From Narthecium ossifragum (lineage: Eukaryota > Streptophyta > Magnoliopsida > Dioscoreales > Nartheciaceae), in the NCBI GenBank assembly GCA_963920575.1, contig OY986971.1, forward strand, positions 3,318,340 to 3,382,339: a DNA stretch of 64,000 nucleotides, given 5' to 3'. A program made the translations under genes and the position numbers. The notes beneath the pieces are model-generated. The model was not told where the DNA came from and ran no database searches. It was given only the letters and a program-made list of their open reading frames with translations. Positions 1-10,852 of this stretch are shown in pieces (position 1 is the stretch's first letter; each line of letters starts with the position of its first letter).

Positions 1-1550
1 GATAAGCAACCTGTCCCACCCTCACGAGAACCTGGAGAGGCCCGTAATAACGAGGACCGAGCTTCTTACATGCTCTGAACTGGATGGATGTCTGCCGATA
101 GGGCTGAAGTTTAAGGTAGACCCAGTCACCCACAACAAACTCCACCTCACGGCGGTGCTTGTCAGCTAGAGTTTTCATGCGATTACGAGCAAGCACGAGG
201 TTATCTTTTAGTAGCCTTAGAACCTCATCCCGAGAACGCAGCTCCGTATCAACCAATGCTACAGCGGAAGAATATGGCTCGTAGCGGAATACTGTAGGGG
301 TCGGCCTGCCATAGACGGCTTCGAATGGAGTCATGCGAGAAGCGGACTGGTATGATGTATTATACCAGAATTTCGCCCATGCTAGCCACTTCGTCCATTG
401 CTTTGGGCGCTGTCCAGCAAAACAACGAAGGTATGTCTCGAGGCATCTGTTCAGCACTTCAGTCTGGCCGTCAGTTTGAGGGTGGTAGGCGGTGCTCATC
501 TTCAACTTGGTATCTTGGAGTTTAAAGAACTCTTGCCAGAAGTTGCTCACAAATACTGGGTCCCTGTCAGAAACTATGGAGCGAGGGACACCGTGTAAGC
601 GAACTATCTCTCGTACAAATACCTCTGCCACTCCCTTTGCCGAATATGGGTGTTTGAGCAGAAGAAAGTGTCCATACTTCGAGAACCGGTCGACGACCAC
701 CATGATCACCGAGTATCCTGAGGACACTGGCAAACCCTCGATGAAATCCATGGCAATGTCTTCCCAAATTAGCTGTGGCACCGGTAAAGGCTGCAACAAA
801 CCGGCGGGGGCCATGGTCTCGTACTTGTTGCGCTGGCATATGTCACAGGAGCGGACATACTCTTGCACATCGCGGCGCATGCCCTCCCAGTAAAAATTAG
901 CGGCGAGCCGTTTGTAGGACCTTAAGACCCCCGAGTGCCCACCCACCGGGGACTCATGGAACTCATGCAAGGCGGCCGGCTTGAGGGAGAAGGTAGAGGG
1001 CAGGACGAGCGCTCCTCTGTACCATAAGTCACCATCGTGGAGCACATAGTCCCGGAGAGACTCGTCGCCGGCATCGATGCGTTGGTTGAGGGCAGTCAAT
1101 TCGGGGCTGGTGTGAGCTTCTTCCCGCAAGTGGGCCATCCAAACCGGCCTTGGCCCCGATATCGCGCACGCCTCCCCGCTTCCCTCGGTTGTGGCATCGG
1201 CGACCGCTGGTGAAGCGTCGGCGGCTGCTGGTGAAGGATCGGCGGAATAGCTGGTGATCTGAGCAGCCTCGTGAAGACGGGAAAGAGCATCGATAGCCCG
1301 ATTCTCCCTGCCCAGCCGATATATGATCTCGAAATCCAAGCCCAAGAGTTTCACGAGCCAACGTTGTTGCTCGACTGAAGTCAGGCGTTGCTCGAGTAGA
1401 TGCTTGATGCTCCGGTGGTCGGTTCTGATTTGAAATCGGCGTCCCAACAAATAGTTGTGCCATTTCCGAACAGCATAGACCACCGCCATGAGCTCCTTCT
1501 CATAGGTTGAGCGACCTTGCCCTGTTCGAGAGAGAACTTTGCTGTAGAAG
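1..1550 (-). pseudogene. pol: rest of RNase H and integrase, runs off window
   Basis: After the break near 1550 one frame stays open to the window edge. It contains the RNase H motif [20 protein letters not shown] and [13 protein letters not shown], then the integrase zinc-binding region ([13 protein letters not shown] and CDICQRNK), and the catalytic core: MDFIEGLP (first Asp), SDRDPVF (second Asp) and [14 protein letters not shown] (Glu). [11 protein letters not shown] is a hallmark of plant gypsy integrase. The GPY/F-type module comes last, about 20 bp from the window edge. Integrase inserts element cDNA into chromosomes; here it is separated from RT by the frame break. Confidence 0.9.
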
Positions 1551-3242
1551 CCCCTCTTGCATAAGAATCGCCCCCAAGCCTCCGCCGGAAGCATCCGTCT
1601 CCACCACGAACAGCTTGGCGAAGTCCGGTAAGGCTAACACTGGGGTGGTCGTCATTGCCGTCTTGAGAGCTTCAAACGCCTCCTCGGCAGCTTGGTTCCA
1701 GGTGAACCCATTCTTAAGGAGTCGAGTCAGGGGCTCAGCTATCTTGCTGTAACTACGAACGAACTTCCGATAATATCCGGTCAGTCCCAAGAAGCCGCGA
1801 AGTGCCTTCACCGAGTGAGGACGCGGCCAAGTCGTCATGCATCGGATTTTTTCGGGGTCAGCCGCCATGCTGTCTTCTGAGATGATATGGCCGAGGTACT
1901 CCACCTGTGGGCGCCCAAACTGGCATTTCTTGCGGTTCACCACCAGCTGGTTCATGCGGATGGCTTGGAGGACCCAACGCAAGTGCACCATGTGATCTTC
2001 CTGAGTTCTGCTGTATATCAAAATATCGTCAAAAAACACAAGAACAAAGCGTCGGAGAGCCGACCTGAAGATGTCGTCCATGACAGCCTGGAAAGTTGAT
2101 GGGGCATTCGTTAAGCCAAATGGCATTACAAGGAACTCGTAATTTCCATCATGAGTGCGAAATGCTGTCTTTGGGACGTCAGCCTCGGCGACGCGGATCT
2201 GATGGTATCCTGCCTTGAGATCCAATTTGGTGAAGAAGGCCGCACCATGCAACTCGTCCAGAAGCTCGTCGATGACCGGAATCGGGTAACGGTCTTTGAC
2301 GGTGATGTCGTTCAGGGCGCGGTAGTCAACACAGAATCGCCAAGAGCCATCTTTCTTTTTGACTAAGAGCACCGGTGAAGAATACGGGCTCTTGCTTGGC
2401 CGGATAATGCCCTCTTCGAGTATCTCGCGCACGATCCTCTTTATCTTCGCCTTCTGGACATGGGGATACCGGAAGGTACGTACGTTCGCTGGTCCTGCAC
2501 CAGGAATGATCTGGATACGATGGTCTTGGTCGCGATGAGGAGGCAGCGTATGGGAGACTTCGAAGACATCACTAAATTCATCAAGCAAGTCAGAAAAGGG
2601 GGTGCAAGGATCATGCGAAGGCTGACCTGGTTCCCCTGATTCGGCGGACATGAGCCAGTAAGCTTCCACCTCCTTATTTAGCCACCTTTGGATTGAGTGG
2701 AGTTCACCTTGTGAAGATGTAGTACGGGCGTCCCCTTGTAGCTGATGTGTGATGCCGCCGACGGTGAACTGCATCGTTAATCTCTCCCAATCACAGAGCA
2801 CGGGTCCCAAACTACACAACCATTGGATCCCCAACACCATGTCCGACCCTTGTAGCTCCAACGGATAGAGATCCGCTCGAAAACCATAACCTTGGATCTG
2901 GACGTCCACCCCACGACAGATCTCTCGACAGGTCAGTCGGTTGCCGTCGGCGACGATTACCCAAAACGGTGGTGCTGCGGTGGTGACACAGTGAAGCTTG
3001 GGCACTAAGCGAGCACGCACGAAATTGTGGGTGCTTCCACTGTCAATGAGGACATATATCTGCCACCCAGCAATTTGGCCTGCGACACGCATGGTTTGAG
3101 GAGCAGAGCATCCTGATAGAGCATGAATCGAGATCTCAGCAGATGTCTCCTCAGTATCCTCATGGGAGTCCTCTGAATCGTGGATCTCCTCCCCATCAAC
3201 TCCATCGACTTCCAGGAGAAAAAGTTGTTGCTTCTTGCACAC
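1546..3242 (-). pseudogene. pol: aspartic protease and reverse transcriptase of the gypsy element
   Basis: The protease active site is visible as VLIDSGSTHNFV. The reverse transcriptase follows with the blocks KKDGSWRFCVDYRALN, LDLKAGYHQIR, MPFGLTNAPSTFQ and the catalytic FFDDILIYS, then the LGHIIS and GFLGLTGYYRKF connection region. RNase H begins with [19 protein letters not shown] and is then cut: near 1546-1556 the frame changes and a few conserved residues are missing, so the rest of RNase H is in another frame. The open stretch of about 560 codons suggests a fairly young copy. Confidence 0.93.
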
Positions 3243-3257
3243 ATGGCCCTTGGTGAA

Positions 3258-4233
3258 CTACTCGTCGCAATTATAACAGAGGCCTTTCTCCCGCCGTGCT
3301 TGCATCTGCTCCCACGTCAACCGCCGAAACCCGACGTCTTGAGGGATGACGACTCCAGGAGTGGTGGTGGTGCCCGGTGCGCGGCCCAGCAGACCCGGCT
3401 GCCCGCCCTTCGGAGCGGTATAAGTCGAACGTGGGGGAGGTGAGGGCAGCAGCGCAGGTCGTGTGAAACGCCGCCTAGTCTTCGCGAGCTTCTCTTCTTG
3501 TGCCTGAGCTAGGCAGTAAGCATGGTGGACGGACTTGGGGTTGAAGATCTGTACTTCAAGCCGGATATCCTCCCGTAGGCCCCCCCATAAAGCTTCCAAG
3601 CAAGGCAGACTCCGGCCATCCTCGGACGCGAGTTGCTAAGCGCTCAAATTGAGCTTGGTAGTCGCGCACAGATCCAGTTTGTTGAAGCTTGGCGAGGGTT
3701 GCATCAACGTTCTCGTACTCATAATAGTCGAATCTGGAGCACAGGGCCTGCGAGAACTCCCACCAAGACGCCCGCGGATTGATGGTCTCGTACCAACGGT
3801 ACCAATGTATAGCTTCATCGTCCAGGTGGAATATAGCGACTGCGATCTTGTCTGCTTCCGCCGTGCCCTGACCACGGAAGAAGTGCTCTACCTTGTAGAG
3901 CCACCCGACTAGATCATCACCGGAGAAGGTGGGAAAATCCCCTCTCACTTTGGCAGAATAGAAAATGCCGCCATCACCACCGCGAGGAGGGGGGTGACCA
4001 CTGGAAAAGTTGGCAGAGCCCTCGAGCCCTTTGTCGTGGGTATCTCTATCTTTGAGAAGCAAGGCGATGTTGGACATGATGGTGTCAACGTTAGCCCTGA
4101 GGGCTTCGACGGAGTCCGCGTGTTGTTCGAAGGTCTCGGATTGCAGTCCTAATGCTTGCTGAACTCCATGGATTGCGACCTCGAGGCTCGACACCCGTTC
4201 TTCAGTTGTGATGGAGCGAACGCCGGCGGCCAT
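3258..4233 (-). pseudogene. gag of the gypsy element (frameshifted, stop in zinc knuckle)
   Basis: The reading frame starts at an ATG (4233) directly after the primer binding site. An N-terminal helical region (heptad-like, residues about 8-60) is followed by the conserved plant gag core with FPTFSGDDLVGWLYKVEHFF and a DYYEYENVDATLAKL stretch. The frame is lost between 3556 and 3599, where a second frame carries on to a CCHC-type knuckle beginning GLCYNCDE. A TAG at about 3255-3257 interrupts the knuckle; coding resumes in the same frame after it, leading into the pol region. The family's Gag packages element RNA into virus-like particles; this copy could not make a full-length protein. Confidence 0.85.
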
Positions 4234-4246
4234 GGCTCTGGTACCA
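4234..4246 (-). other. tRNA-iMet-type primer binding site
   Basis: The minus strand reads TGGTACCAGAGCC directly between LTR and gag ATG. Plant gypsy and copia elements use TGGTATCAGAGC, complementary to the 3' end of initiator tRNA-Met; this copy differs by one base (T to C). It fixes the LTR end and element orientation. Confidence 0.85.
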
Positions 4247-4249
4247 AGT

Positions 4250-4761
4250 TGATAGAAACTGCTAATGGGTGCATGTCCTATAAAGGTTGAAGCTGGGGGA
4301 AGGAAGCAGAGTAGCTGTGGAGGAGAAACTCAAGGCTGGAAGAAGTAGCAGAGAATAAGAGAGGAAGAAGATCCGAGGAAGAAGATGGAGGAGAGAATTA
4401 TACTTTTCTGATTAGCCATTGTCATCCCTTACATTCTTTAAATAACCAAGACATCTCTATATTAAGACTCTTACAATTTACCAAAACAAGACTCTCCTAA
4501 ACAGCATATACTTTTATTGGAAGGAAACTAATCAAGACTCAATCACAGTTAAACAGATTGTCAATTCTGCATATAAGTAAACTGCCAGGATTGCTGCTGA
4601 ATTGATGCTACTGAATCATCCCAATGCACTGATCCCAGCTGGATTGCCCTGCTGCTGCTGCCTGTCACCCCTGCTGTAGGTTAGCACAGGAATCCTCTGC
4701 TGCCTATCACACCGTCATATTACCAACCTGCCGATCGAGGACTGCAACAAGGCTCCTTACA
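4250..4761 (-). repeat. 5' LTR of the gypsy element (about 512 bp)
   Basis: On the minus strand the LTR begins TGTAAGGAGCC at 4761 and ends with CA at 4251-4250, three bases before the primer binding site, giving the standard TG...CA ends. A TATA-like TTATTTAAAG lies on the minus strand near 4437-4446. The partner LTR is outside the window, so the limits rest on end motifs and on the abrupt change to a host exon at 4763. Confidence 0.8.
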
Positions 4762-4762
4762 C

Positions 4763-4895
4763 CTAAGCTTCTTTAGCCCTCTGCCTCTTCTCCGCCTTCC
4801 GCAGGCTGCTGCGGATGATCTCCCCCTCCAGGACATGTACATCCCCCGAACCTAGAGGTTCCCTGTCCCGGAGCCACCATCCCGGCAGCTCTCCC
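4763..4895 (-). CDS. 3'-terminal exon of an unidentified host gene, abutted by the gypsy insertion
   Basis: Minus-strand reading after a good acceptor (TTTTGCAG, ending at 4896) gives 43 codons and a TAG stop. The peptide has the look of a conserved C-terminus: GELPGWWLRDREPLGSGDVH, then VLEGEIIRSS and a basic tail LRKAEKRQRAKEA. I do not recognise the family. The stop codon (4763-4765) lies inside the 5-bp target site of the retrotransposon, so either the gene's own stop is preserved by one base or the insertion supplied it. I found no upstream exon between 4913 and 6200. It could be a surviving part of a gene whose other exons are lost, or a gene with a long intron. What follows the stop is retrotransposon LTR, so any transcript would take its 3' end from there. 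Confidence 0.45.
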
Positions 4896-6493
4896 CTGCA
4901 AAACCTCTTTTAATTTACATTAGCTCCACACAGGAAAAATTAGTTGATAATTGGGACGTAAAAATTTGAATCTTTTGGACACCATGGATCAATACAATAG
5001 TTATCAACCACAACTTAGTTGCCAGCCATCTAAAGCTGTCGGCATAATAACCTAAGTGCATGATTGGTGAGAGATATATGGCAAGTTGATGAAACGAAGC
5101 TTTGTATCTAGTTGTCCCAGATTTTCTATCAGATCCTTGACTTAATTTGTTATGGATCAGTCACATGATACTGAAACTTCTCAATAAAGTTTGTTATATA
5201 TTCTTGAGATCTGAACTCGTGTGTTCAAACTTAAAATTGTCAGCTTCTCCATAATCAGCTGAAGTGTTCTGTATTGTTTACCACTTGAAGAGTTGAAGGC
5301 ACGAAAAGCTTCTTTCTATTAATTAGGCAATCTCTTTAACCACTAGTTAATTGCATTAAGGATGGATCTTAGAGTAGGTATAATCGTTAACTTAAGAAGA
5401 GAAGTATCTAATAATATCTACTTTAAATTTAAATTGCAAGTGACTCCCAATTCTTCAGCTGCCACTGAATGCCTCCAAGATCCCCATGAAAGATACGAAA
5501 AGATCTAGAGTGATGGTCACGTGTTTTGAAAGAGTTATGATAGCTAGGGAGAGGGACGAGATCTAATAGTTAACCAATCAAATGCATGTACCTTGCTAAC
5601 TTGTCTTTAAACCATGCACCATCCAACATTTAAGGCACCTTATTTGTACATGACCATGCAACAATTATAATTAACTCGTCCTTAATTTGATCTATAGTCC
5701 AAGTTGTCCAAATTCAGAAGTAATCTTATCTTACACTCTTTTAATTAATCAAAAAAGGAATATTATATATTGCATGTGATCCGTCAATTATCCAATGAAC
5801 TATATCTTAATCCTTAAAACTTGGTGATGATGGTAGCTTTTCAACTGCATGGGTGGTACTATACAATAGCTAGCAACGTGTTGCCATGCTGCGGAGGTTG
5901 AAGATGGAGGAGGGTGGAGGTGGTCGTGGTGGTACCCAAGTTGATAATTACCTTAATTAATTGCTCTTCGTCAGAAATAATTCTATTGCTTATTGTCCTA
6001 TTAGGGTTAAACGTTAAACAATGAGTGGCTGCTGCATATGTGACTTGCAATCAGTATCTTTTGCCTTTGAAGACAGTGAAAAACCTTTAGCAACCCCATA
6101 AACATAGACCCTGCTGTTATGGGGTGATCGAACAACGTAAAACCTTTGTCTTGGCGTTTGCTATCTTGTATATATGTTTCTTCTCTGCCAGGTCTTATAA
6201 ACAGCGTCATTGCCACCTGTGCAAATCCGTAAAATTATTTCATGGAAATCTTTGCTCCCACCAACTAAAACCTCGCCACAACCACGATGGATCTCGTTAA
6301 AAATTGCTCGTTTCGTTAGGTATATATATAGGTGCCTTTTTCTTACTACTCAAGGCTCTTTATTTTGGGGACCTGGGCTCGGACAGATCAAGCCGATAGA
6401 GAGAAGAGGCTTTGGTTGAAGGTTTTGTTAAGGTTGAAGAAAGGATAATATGGGGGTATCGACTAATATCATGAGTATATATTCACTTGAATA
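4896..6493. other. AT-rich intergenic DNA sharing blocks with the region upstream of the second PMEI-like gene
   Basis: No gene recognised. Short blocks here recur near 19.57-19.85 kb and 20.69 kb, for example a block with 'tgtgttcaaact' (about 5220), one ending 'catggatcttag' or 'ggatggatcttag' (about 5360), and 'cgtcattgcca' (about 6204). These mark a shared ancestral upstream region of the two PMEI-like copies. Confidence 0.5.
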
Positions 6494-6763
6494 AAGATTT
6501 GTGTACATGCAAATGCCTCTAATTGGTGGGAAGATACCGATTCGTTGATCTCGTCTATCAGTAGAACAATATAGATGGATTAGATCAATTGCTAAGTATA
6601 TACCTACCGATTGAATATACCAATGATCGAATCAGTAGGTATATACCGATCAATTGATCTAGTCCATGGATAATGTTCTACCAATAAACTAGATCAATTC
6701 ATCGGTATCTCACTACCAATTAGAGGTGCACATGTATGTGCCCAGCCATATATACAAATCATG
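6494..6763. repeat. Foldback element, copy A of the ATCGGTAG family (about 270 bp palindrome)
   Basis: The two halves are reverse complements over nearly the whole length. The left end gatttgtgtacatgc pairs with the right end catatatacaaatc; CCTCTAATTGGT then pairs with ACCAATTAGAGG; GTAGAACA and TATATACCTAC(C/T)GATT blocks pair inward. The transcribed strand could form a single long hairpin. It sits in the promoter-side region of the PMEI-like gene at 6971 and is absent from the paralogue at 20879, where the same upstream block lies only about 190 bp from the ATG. Confidence 0.8.
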
Positions 6764-6860
6764 ATTGTATGCACTTTGCACACTTCACTTGTATATAGCT
6801 GCCAGCCTGGCACGTCAACTGTGAACAATATATCCTCTGTTATTTCTCAATTTTTTCCGC

Positions 6861-6868
6861 TATATATA
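6861..6868 (+). promoter_or_regulatory. TATA box of the PMEI-like gene at 6971
   Basis: TATATATA in the context ccgctatatatacctc lies about 100 bp upstream of the ATG, giving a plausible leader of about 75 bases. The second copy of the gene lacks an equally clear TATA box. Confidence 0.5.
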
Positions 6869-6970
6869 CCTCTTCGCTCTTTTCCATTGGCATATCACAC
6901 ACTGTCTCGTGCGTCCTGCGTCGGCAACCCTTTGCTTTCAATCCAATCTTCTCAATCCCGATAACCAACA

Positions 6971-7570
6971 ATGATGCTCTCGTCCGATCCCCACTTCCTC
7001 CTCCTCCTCCTCCTACTCCTCGCCGGAATCCAAACGCCAGCTCTTGCCGCCACCAACCCCACCGCCGCCAAATCCACGGACTTCATCCGAGCCTCCTGCA
7101 GCACCACGCGCTACCCAGACCTCTGCGTCTCGGAACTCTCCCCCTACGCCACCGACATCGGTCACAGCCCGACCCGCCTCGCCCGTGCTGCCTCCGCCGT
7201 CAGCATCTCCCGCATCACCGCCGCCCGTGCGCGCGTCAAAGCCCTCGAGAGCAGGGCGGCGCCGGAGGGTCTCGAGGCGGCGGCGCTGAAGGACTGCGTG
7301 GGATCGCTGGCGGACGCCGCTGACCAGACGCGTCGGTCGATGGCGATGCTTGGGGCGCTCGGGAAAGGTCTTCCGCTGTTCGCGTCGCGGCTCGGCACGG
7401 TGAAGACGTGGATGAGCGCGGCCGAGACGAACGTGGAGACGTGCACGGACGACTTCTTGCCGGCGACGTCGACGGAAGACGCCGTGGCGAGGAGTGTGGC
7501 GGGTGATGTGAAGGACGCCAAGATGTATGCTAGCAATGCTCTCGCTCTCGTCAACAAGCTAGATGACTAG
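6971..7570 (+). CDS. Pectinesterase-inhibitor-domain protein (21 kDa protein type), copy 1
   Basis: Intronless, 199 residues. A signal peptide (leucine-rich core, residues 9-20, cleavage likely after ALA) is followed by a PMEI domain: STDFIRASC, RYPDLC, a four-helix bundle rich in Ala, LKDCVGSLADAADQTRRS, then VKTWMSAAETNVETCTDDF. The four cysteines of the family are at about residues 43, 52, 109 and 158 and would form the two conserved disulfides. PMEI-domain proteins of this size inhibit pectin methylesterases or invertases in the cell wall; which one cannot be told from sequence. Two adjacent ATGs (6971 and 6974) occur in both copies; I chose the first. Coding sequence is very GC-rich, which produces long antisense open frames. 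Paralogue at 20879. Confidence 0.92.
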   Translation: MMLSSDPHFLLLLLLLLAGIQTPALAATNPTAAKSTDFIRASCSTTRYPDLCVSELSPYATDIGHSPTRLARAASAVSISRITAARARVKALESRAAPEGLEAAALKDCVGSLADAADQTRRSMAMLGALGKGLPLFASRLGTVKTWMSAAETNVETCTDDFLPATSTEDAVARSVAGDVKDAKMYASNALALVNKLDD

Positions 7571-7724
7571 CAGCAGCTGCTGATAAGATGAGATCATCAG
7601 ATATTTTTCTTCATCTTTTCTTTTTTTCTCCATTCTAGCATTATTGTTTTGAGAATTGTATTGGTGGATCCGATCTAAAAAAGAAAACAGATGTATATGC
7701 CAATGTACGATTTTCTACGGAGGT

Positions 7725-7757
<33 letters not shown>

Positions 7758-7916
7758 AGGAAGGATGATTTTTAAAATGTCCCCCTATAAAACATAAAGA
7801 GTGGTCAAAATTTATCTACAAACACATTCAATGGCTGTGATTTCCCAATCAACTTTAAAATCCGCATCGAAAAACAAATTTCCCGCCCAAACTCTCATCT
7901 CCCCGACCTACTTCCA

Positions 7917-7957
<41 letters not shown>

Positions 7958-7976
7958 GAGAGAGAGAGAGCGAGAG
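7725..7976. repeat. (TA)n and (GA)n microsatellites
   Basis: A (TA)n run lies at about 7725-7752 and an almost uninterrupted (GA)n run at 7921-7976. The stretch between them has no gene and contains a phrase (aaaatgtccccctataaaac) resembling TIR-element ends, without a visible partner. Confidence 0.9.
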
Positions 7977-7978
7977 CG

Positions 7979-9107
7979 ATGGGATGCCCATCTCTCATCT
8001 CCCATCCCTCATATCTCCCATCCCCCTCTCCCCTCTCCCCTCTATGTTCCCCACGCCGGCGATCGCCCACCCCCTCTCTCCCTCTTTCCCCCGGCGACCC
8101 CCCATCCCCCTCTCTCCCTCTTTCCCCACGCCGGCGACCCCTTATCCCCCTCTCTCCCTCTCTGTTACCCGAGGTCCCACGCTGTAGACTTCTCCCCCAT
8201 CCCCCTCTCTCTTCCCCACACCGTCGATCTCGCCCCACGCCGTCGACCTCTCCCCCATCCATCGCCCCTCGCCGTTGCCGACCTCGCCCAACCCGCCGTC
8301 GACAAGATCCACGGCCTTACAGCGAGCCATCGCCCCACGCGGAGAGGAGCTGCTCACCCAACCCGAGACCTCGCCCCACGCCCCACGCCCCACGCCCCAC
8401 GCCGTCGTGACCATCGCCCCATGCCGCTGCCAACCTCGACCAACCCGCTGTCGACAAGATCCACGAACGGCTGATCATCGCCCCAAGCCCAACCAGTCGG
8501 TCCTCGAGCTCCGTGCCGCGTCGCGTCGCACGCTCCACCTCGGCCTCCTTCTCCCTTCGACGGTGAGTGGCCGCTGCCTCTCATCCCCCTCTCTTCTCCA
8601 GCGACATCCCCCTCTCTTCACCGGATCCTTTTGAACGGCGCTCCCCAATGGCCCGGCTAGATCTGCACTAGCCGTCCCTCACCGCCGTCCGTGGCCTCAA
8701 GCTTGCGGCATCAGCCCCACATCCGGCGAGATCTTCTCCGGCGAGATCTTGGTGAACGGTGTCTCCCGACGGAGAGCTCAAACCGAATCTGAAGGAGGTC
8801 ATCCCCCTCTCACTAACTCCGTCAGCCACGCTGACCTCGCCCAACCCGCCGTCAGCCACAAGATCCACAAACGGCCACGTGATCCACAAACTCCGTCGTG
8901 ATCATCGCCCCACGCCACCGTCGACCTCGCCCAACCCGCCATTGGCCATACGATCCAAGGTATGTTTTTTTTTGCTTTCTTTCTGTTTTTTTGACTCTTT
9001 TTTATCCTTCCCATCTCTAATCCAAGACCTCGCTAGGAGAGGAGCTGCTCGCAGAAAACTGCGATCTACCTCTACCTCGCCCAACCCGCGGTCGGCCAAC
9101 CCGAGAC
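7979..9107. repeat. GC-rich, pyrimidine-biased low-complexity repeat block
   Basis: Irregular tandem repeats of phrases such as ccccctctctccctctttcccc, ccacgccgtcgacc, and tcgcccaacccgcc, interspersed with 'acaagatccac'. Long open frames in several frames on both strands result from the composition and have no recognisable domain. The block ends exactly where the PDZ-like exon begins (9108), so the two were joined by rearrangement. Confidence 0.75.
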
Positions 9108-9433
9108 GGTGGCACCTACATTGATGCCATACCTCCAAGGACCTCCGTGGACAAATCCGGGAAGTTCACTGTTGGAGATAAGGTGCTTGCTACAAGGTCT
9201 GTGAGATCATCCAACACCATTTGTATAGAAAATCCTTTAAGATTGGATTGAGCTATGTATATGATTTGCCATCTTGATGACATGATGGGATGATTGATGA
9301 TTGATGGTTGATTAAAATTTTGTCCAGTGTTGTGTTTGGAGAGGAGATATGGCATGCTGCTGAGTATGGAAGAACAATGTATACAATGCGTCATAGAGTT
9401 CATCCATTGCTCATTGAATGCAAAAGAGACATG
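9108..9433 (+). pseudogene. Two exons of a PDZ-like (probably plastid) protein, gene fragment
   Basis: Exon A (9108-9196) reads GGTYIDAIPPRTSVDKSGKF then TVGDKVLAT and ends at an AAG|GTCTGT donor. Exon B (9328-9433) follows a TTTGTCCAG acceptor in matching phase, completes a Ser codon and reads VVFGEEIWHAAEYGRTMYT then MRHRVHPLLIECKRDM before a GT donor. GDKVLATS-x-FG-x-E-I/M-W is the pattern I associate with PDZ-like proteins of plant plastids (MET1/ENH1-like), recalled from memory. There is no acceptor before exon A: it runs straight into the GC-rich repeat. No other exon of this protein is seen, so this is a captured or broken fragment. Both exons are free of stops. Confidence 0.5.
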
Positions 9434-10852
9434 GTTCGTTGATCATCCATCTGTTCCTATATTTTCATGCCTCTTTTTTTTCATTTTCAATTGAATTTAT
9501 ATGGACTTTTGGGGATGATTTGTTGTGGAATTTTGCATTTGGTATAACCCAGGTAAGTTTGAGGATCTATGTTGGTATCTATGTATAAGAGACATGTTTG
9601 GTATCTATGTTGTCTTCTTTTGGTATCTATGTTGTCTTCTTTTGTCGCTGACCACAAGGCTGCAATAAATTTCTAGGATTTCAATTTATGAGAAATCATA
9701 TGCGTGACTGCTCTGTTTTGGATTTAACCTATACATGATTCTCATATTTGTCAGCGGATATGAGGTTTCAGCTTGACTTTGTTATCATCTTGCAAAAACG
9801 TATTTAAGCACCTTTTGGTTGTACATATTTTCTCAATTGGCTTCAATGTATGAATTTTCTTTTCTTATGAGGGTGCATGATAGGTGTGTTATTAGCAAGT
9901 GCAGTATCTGTGGTCATTCTAAAGCTTCTAATATGCATTAGAGATGTTACAAAATTTGACACTTTAATCATTAATTTGCTATAACCTGTGAGGTCCCATG
10001 CCTTTTTTCTTTCGACATTATTGTTGAGAAATAGTACACAAGTACTCTATGAAGCTAGCTAAGCATATGCATGTTCCAACTCCCGCAATTTGAATATCCT
10101 GTGAGATTAAAGTCAGTTTGGTGATTAGTAGGGTTAGTATTTGGATTAGTTGTGCTTCTAAACTTGGCTCACATACTCATAAATCCCTATTAAGTGCTTA
10201 TAGTTTATTTATGAGGTGGTGACTTTAAATTCTCTTTTTGTCATTTAAGATATTAAATTTATTTCTGTTGTGCTTTATAATAGCCAAATTTTTGTACAAT
10301 CTTAAGAGAGTTCAGTTTGCATCATGGCCTTTTATGGAAGGACCTTTTTTTATTTAGTGAGCAAACCAATCATTTTTCTTTAGTTACATCATCACTATTT
10401 TGTACAATCTTAAGAGAGTTCCTAATCTCGAATTCTTCCTCAAATTGTTCTTTTTCCCCTTCTTTTATGAGCTTTTCCTGTCAGTTTTCTCCTTTGGTTA
10501 GTTTTGAAAGGGAAGCATTAGTTTTATTCATTGACAACAAGTTTAATTAACCATCAGGGCAGGTACACAGTTCCCAAAGATTTAACTGTGTTTTGCTTAT
10601 CTTCTACTCTGTTTCATAGAGCATGGGAAATGCAAACTTCTTTCTTGACTGTTGACTGAGCTATTCATATTTAGTAGTTATGCATGGACTGAATATTTTC
10701 TGAAGTCAGATAGGGTGTATGTGGGGCATAGGGAGCATTGGATTCAAGACCAAGTGTATATGCTTAAATGGATTCCACTGCATATGATTGTTTTGATCGA
10801 CTTATCTGGATATTCGATAATGACATTCTTCTTTTGTTTGATACTATTGTAG
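9434..10852. other. AT-rich intron-like sequence, no gene seen
   Basis: I looked for the N-terminal metallophosphatase motifs expected upstream of the RLPH2-like exons (GDxHG, GDYxDRG, GNHD) and saw none. A short direct repeat (ttggtatctatgttgtcttctt, about 9597-9643) is present. Confidence 0.5.

Larger units (their letters stand above)
1..4761 (-). mobile_element. Ty3/gypsy LTR retrotransposon, left-truncated by window edge, decayed
   Basis: Reading on the minus strand from 4761 the order is LTR, primer binding site, gag, protease, reverse transcriptase, RNase H, integrase. This order (integrase last) defines Ty3/gypsy. The window ends inside the integrase C-terminal region, just after a GPY/F-type motif ([13 protein letters not shown]), which is typical of the chromovirus branch; a chromodomain, if present, and the second LTR would lie left of position 1. 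The copy is not coding-competent: one frame change in gag, one in-frame stop in the zinc knuckle and one frame break before RNase H. The five bases beside the LTR (4762-4766, cctaa) are the expected target duplication, but the partner copy is outside the window. Confidence 0.95.

Noticed and set aside
5859..6216. Minus-strand open frames that might be upstream exons of the 4763-4895 gene
   Set aside because: No conserved residues, no convincing donor sites, and the region partly corresponds to the PMEI upstream duplication.
7162..7557. Long antisense open frame across PMEI copy 1 (and 20972-21543 across copy 2)
   Set aside because: Produced by extreme GC3 of the sense gene; no domain, and the sense strand has the full PMEI signature.
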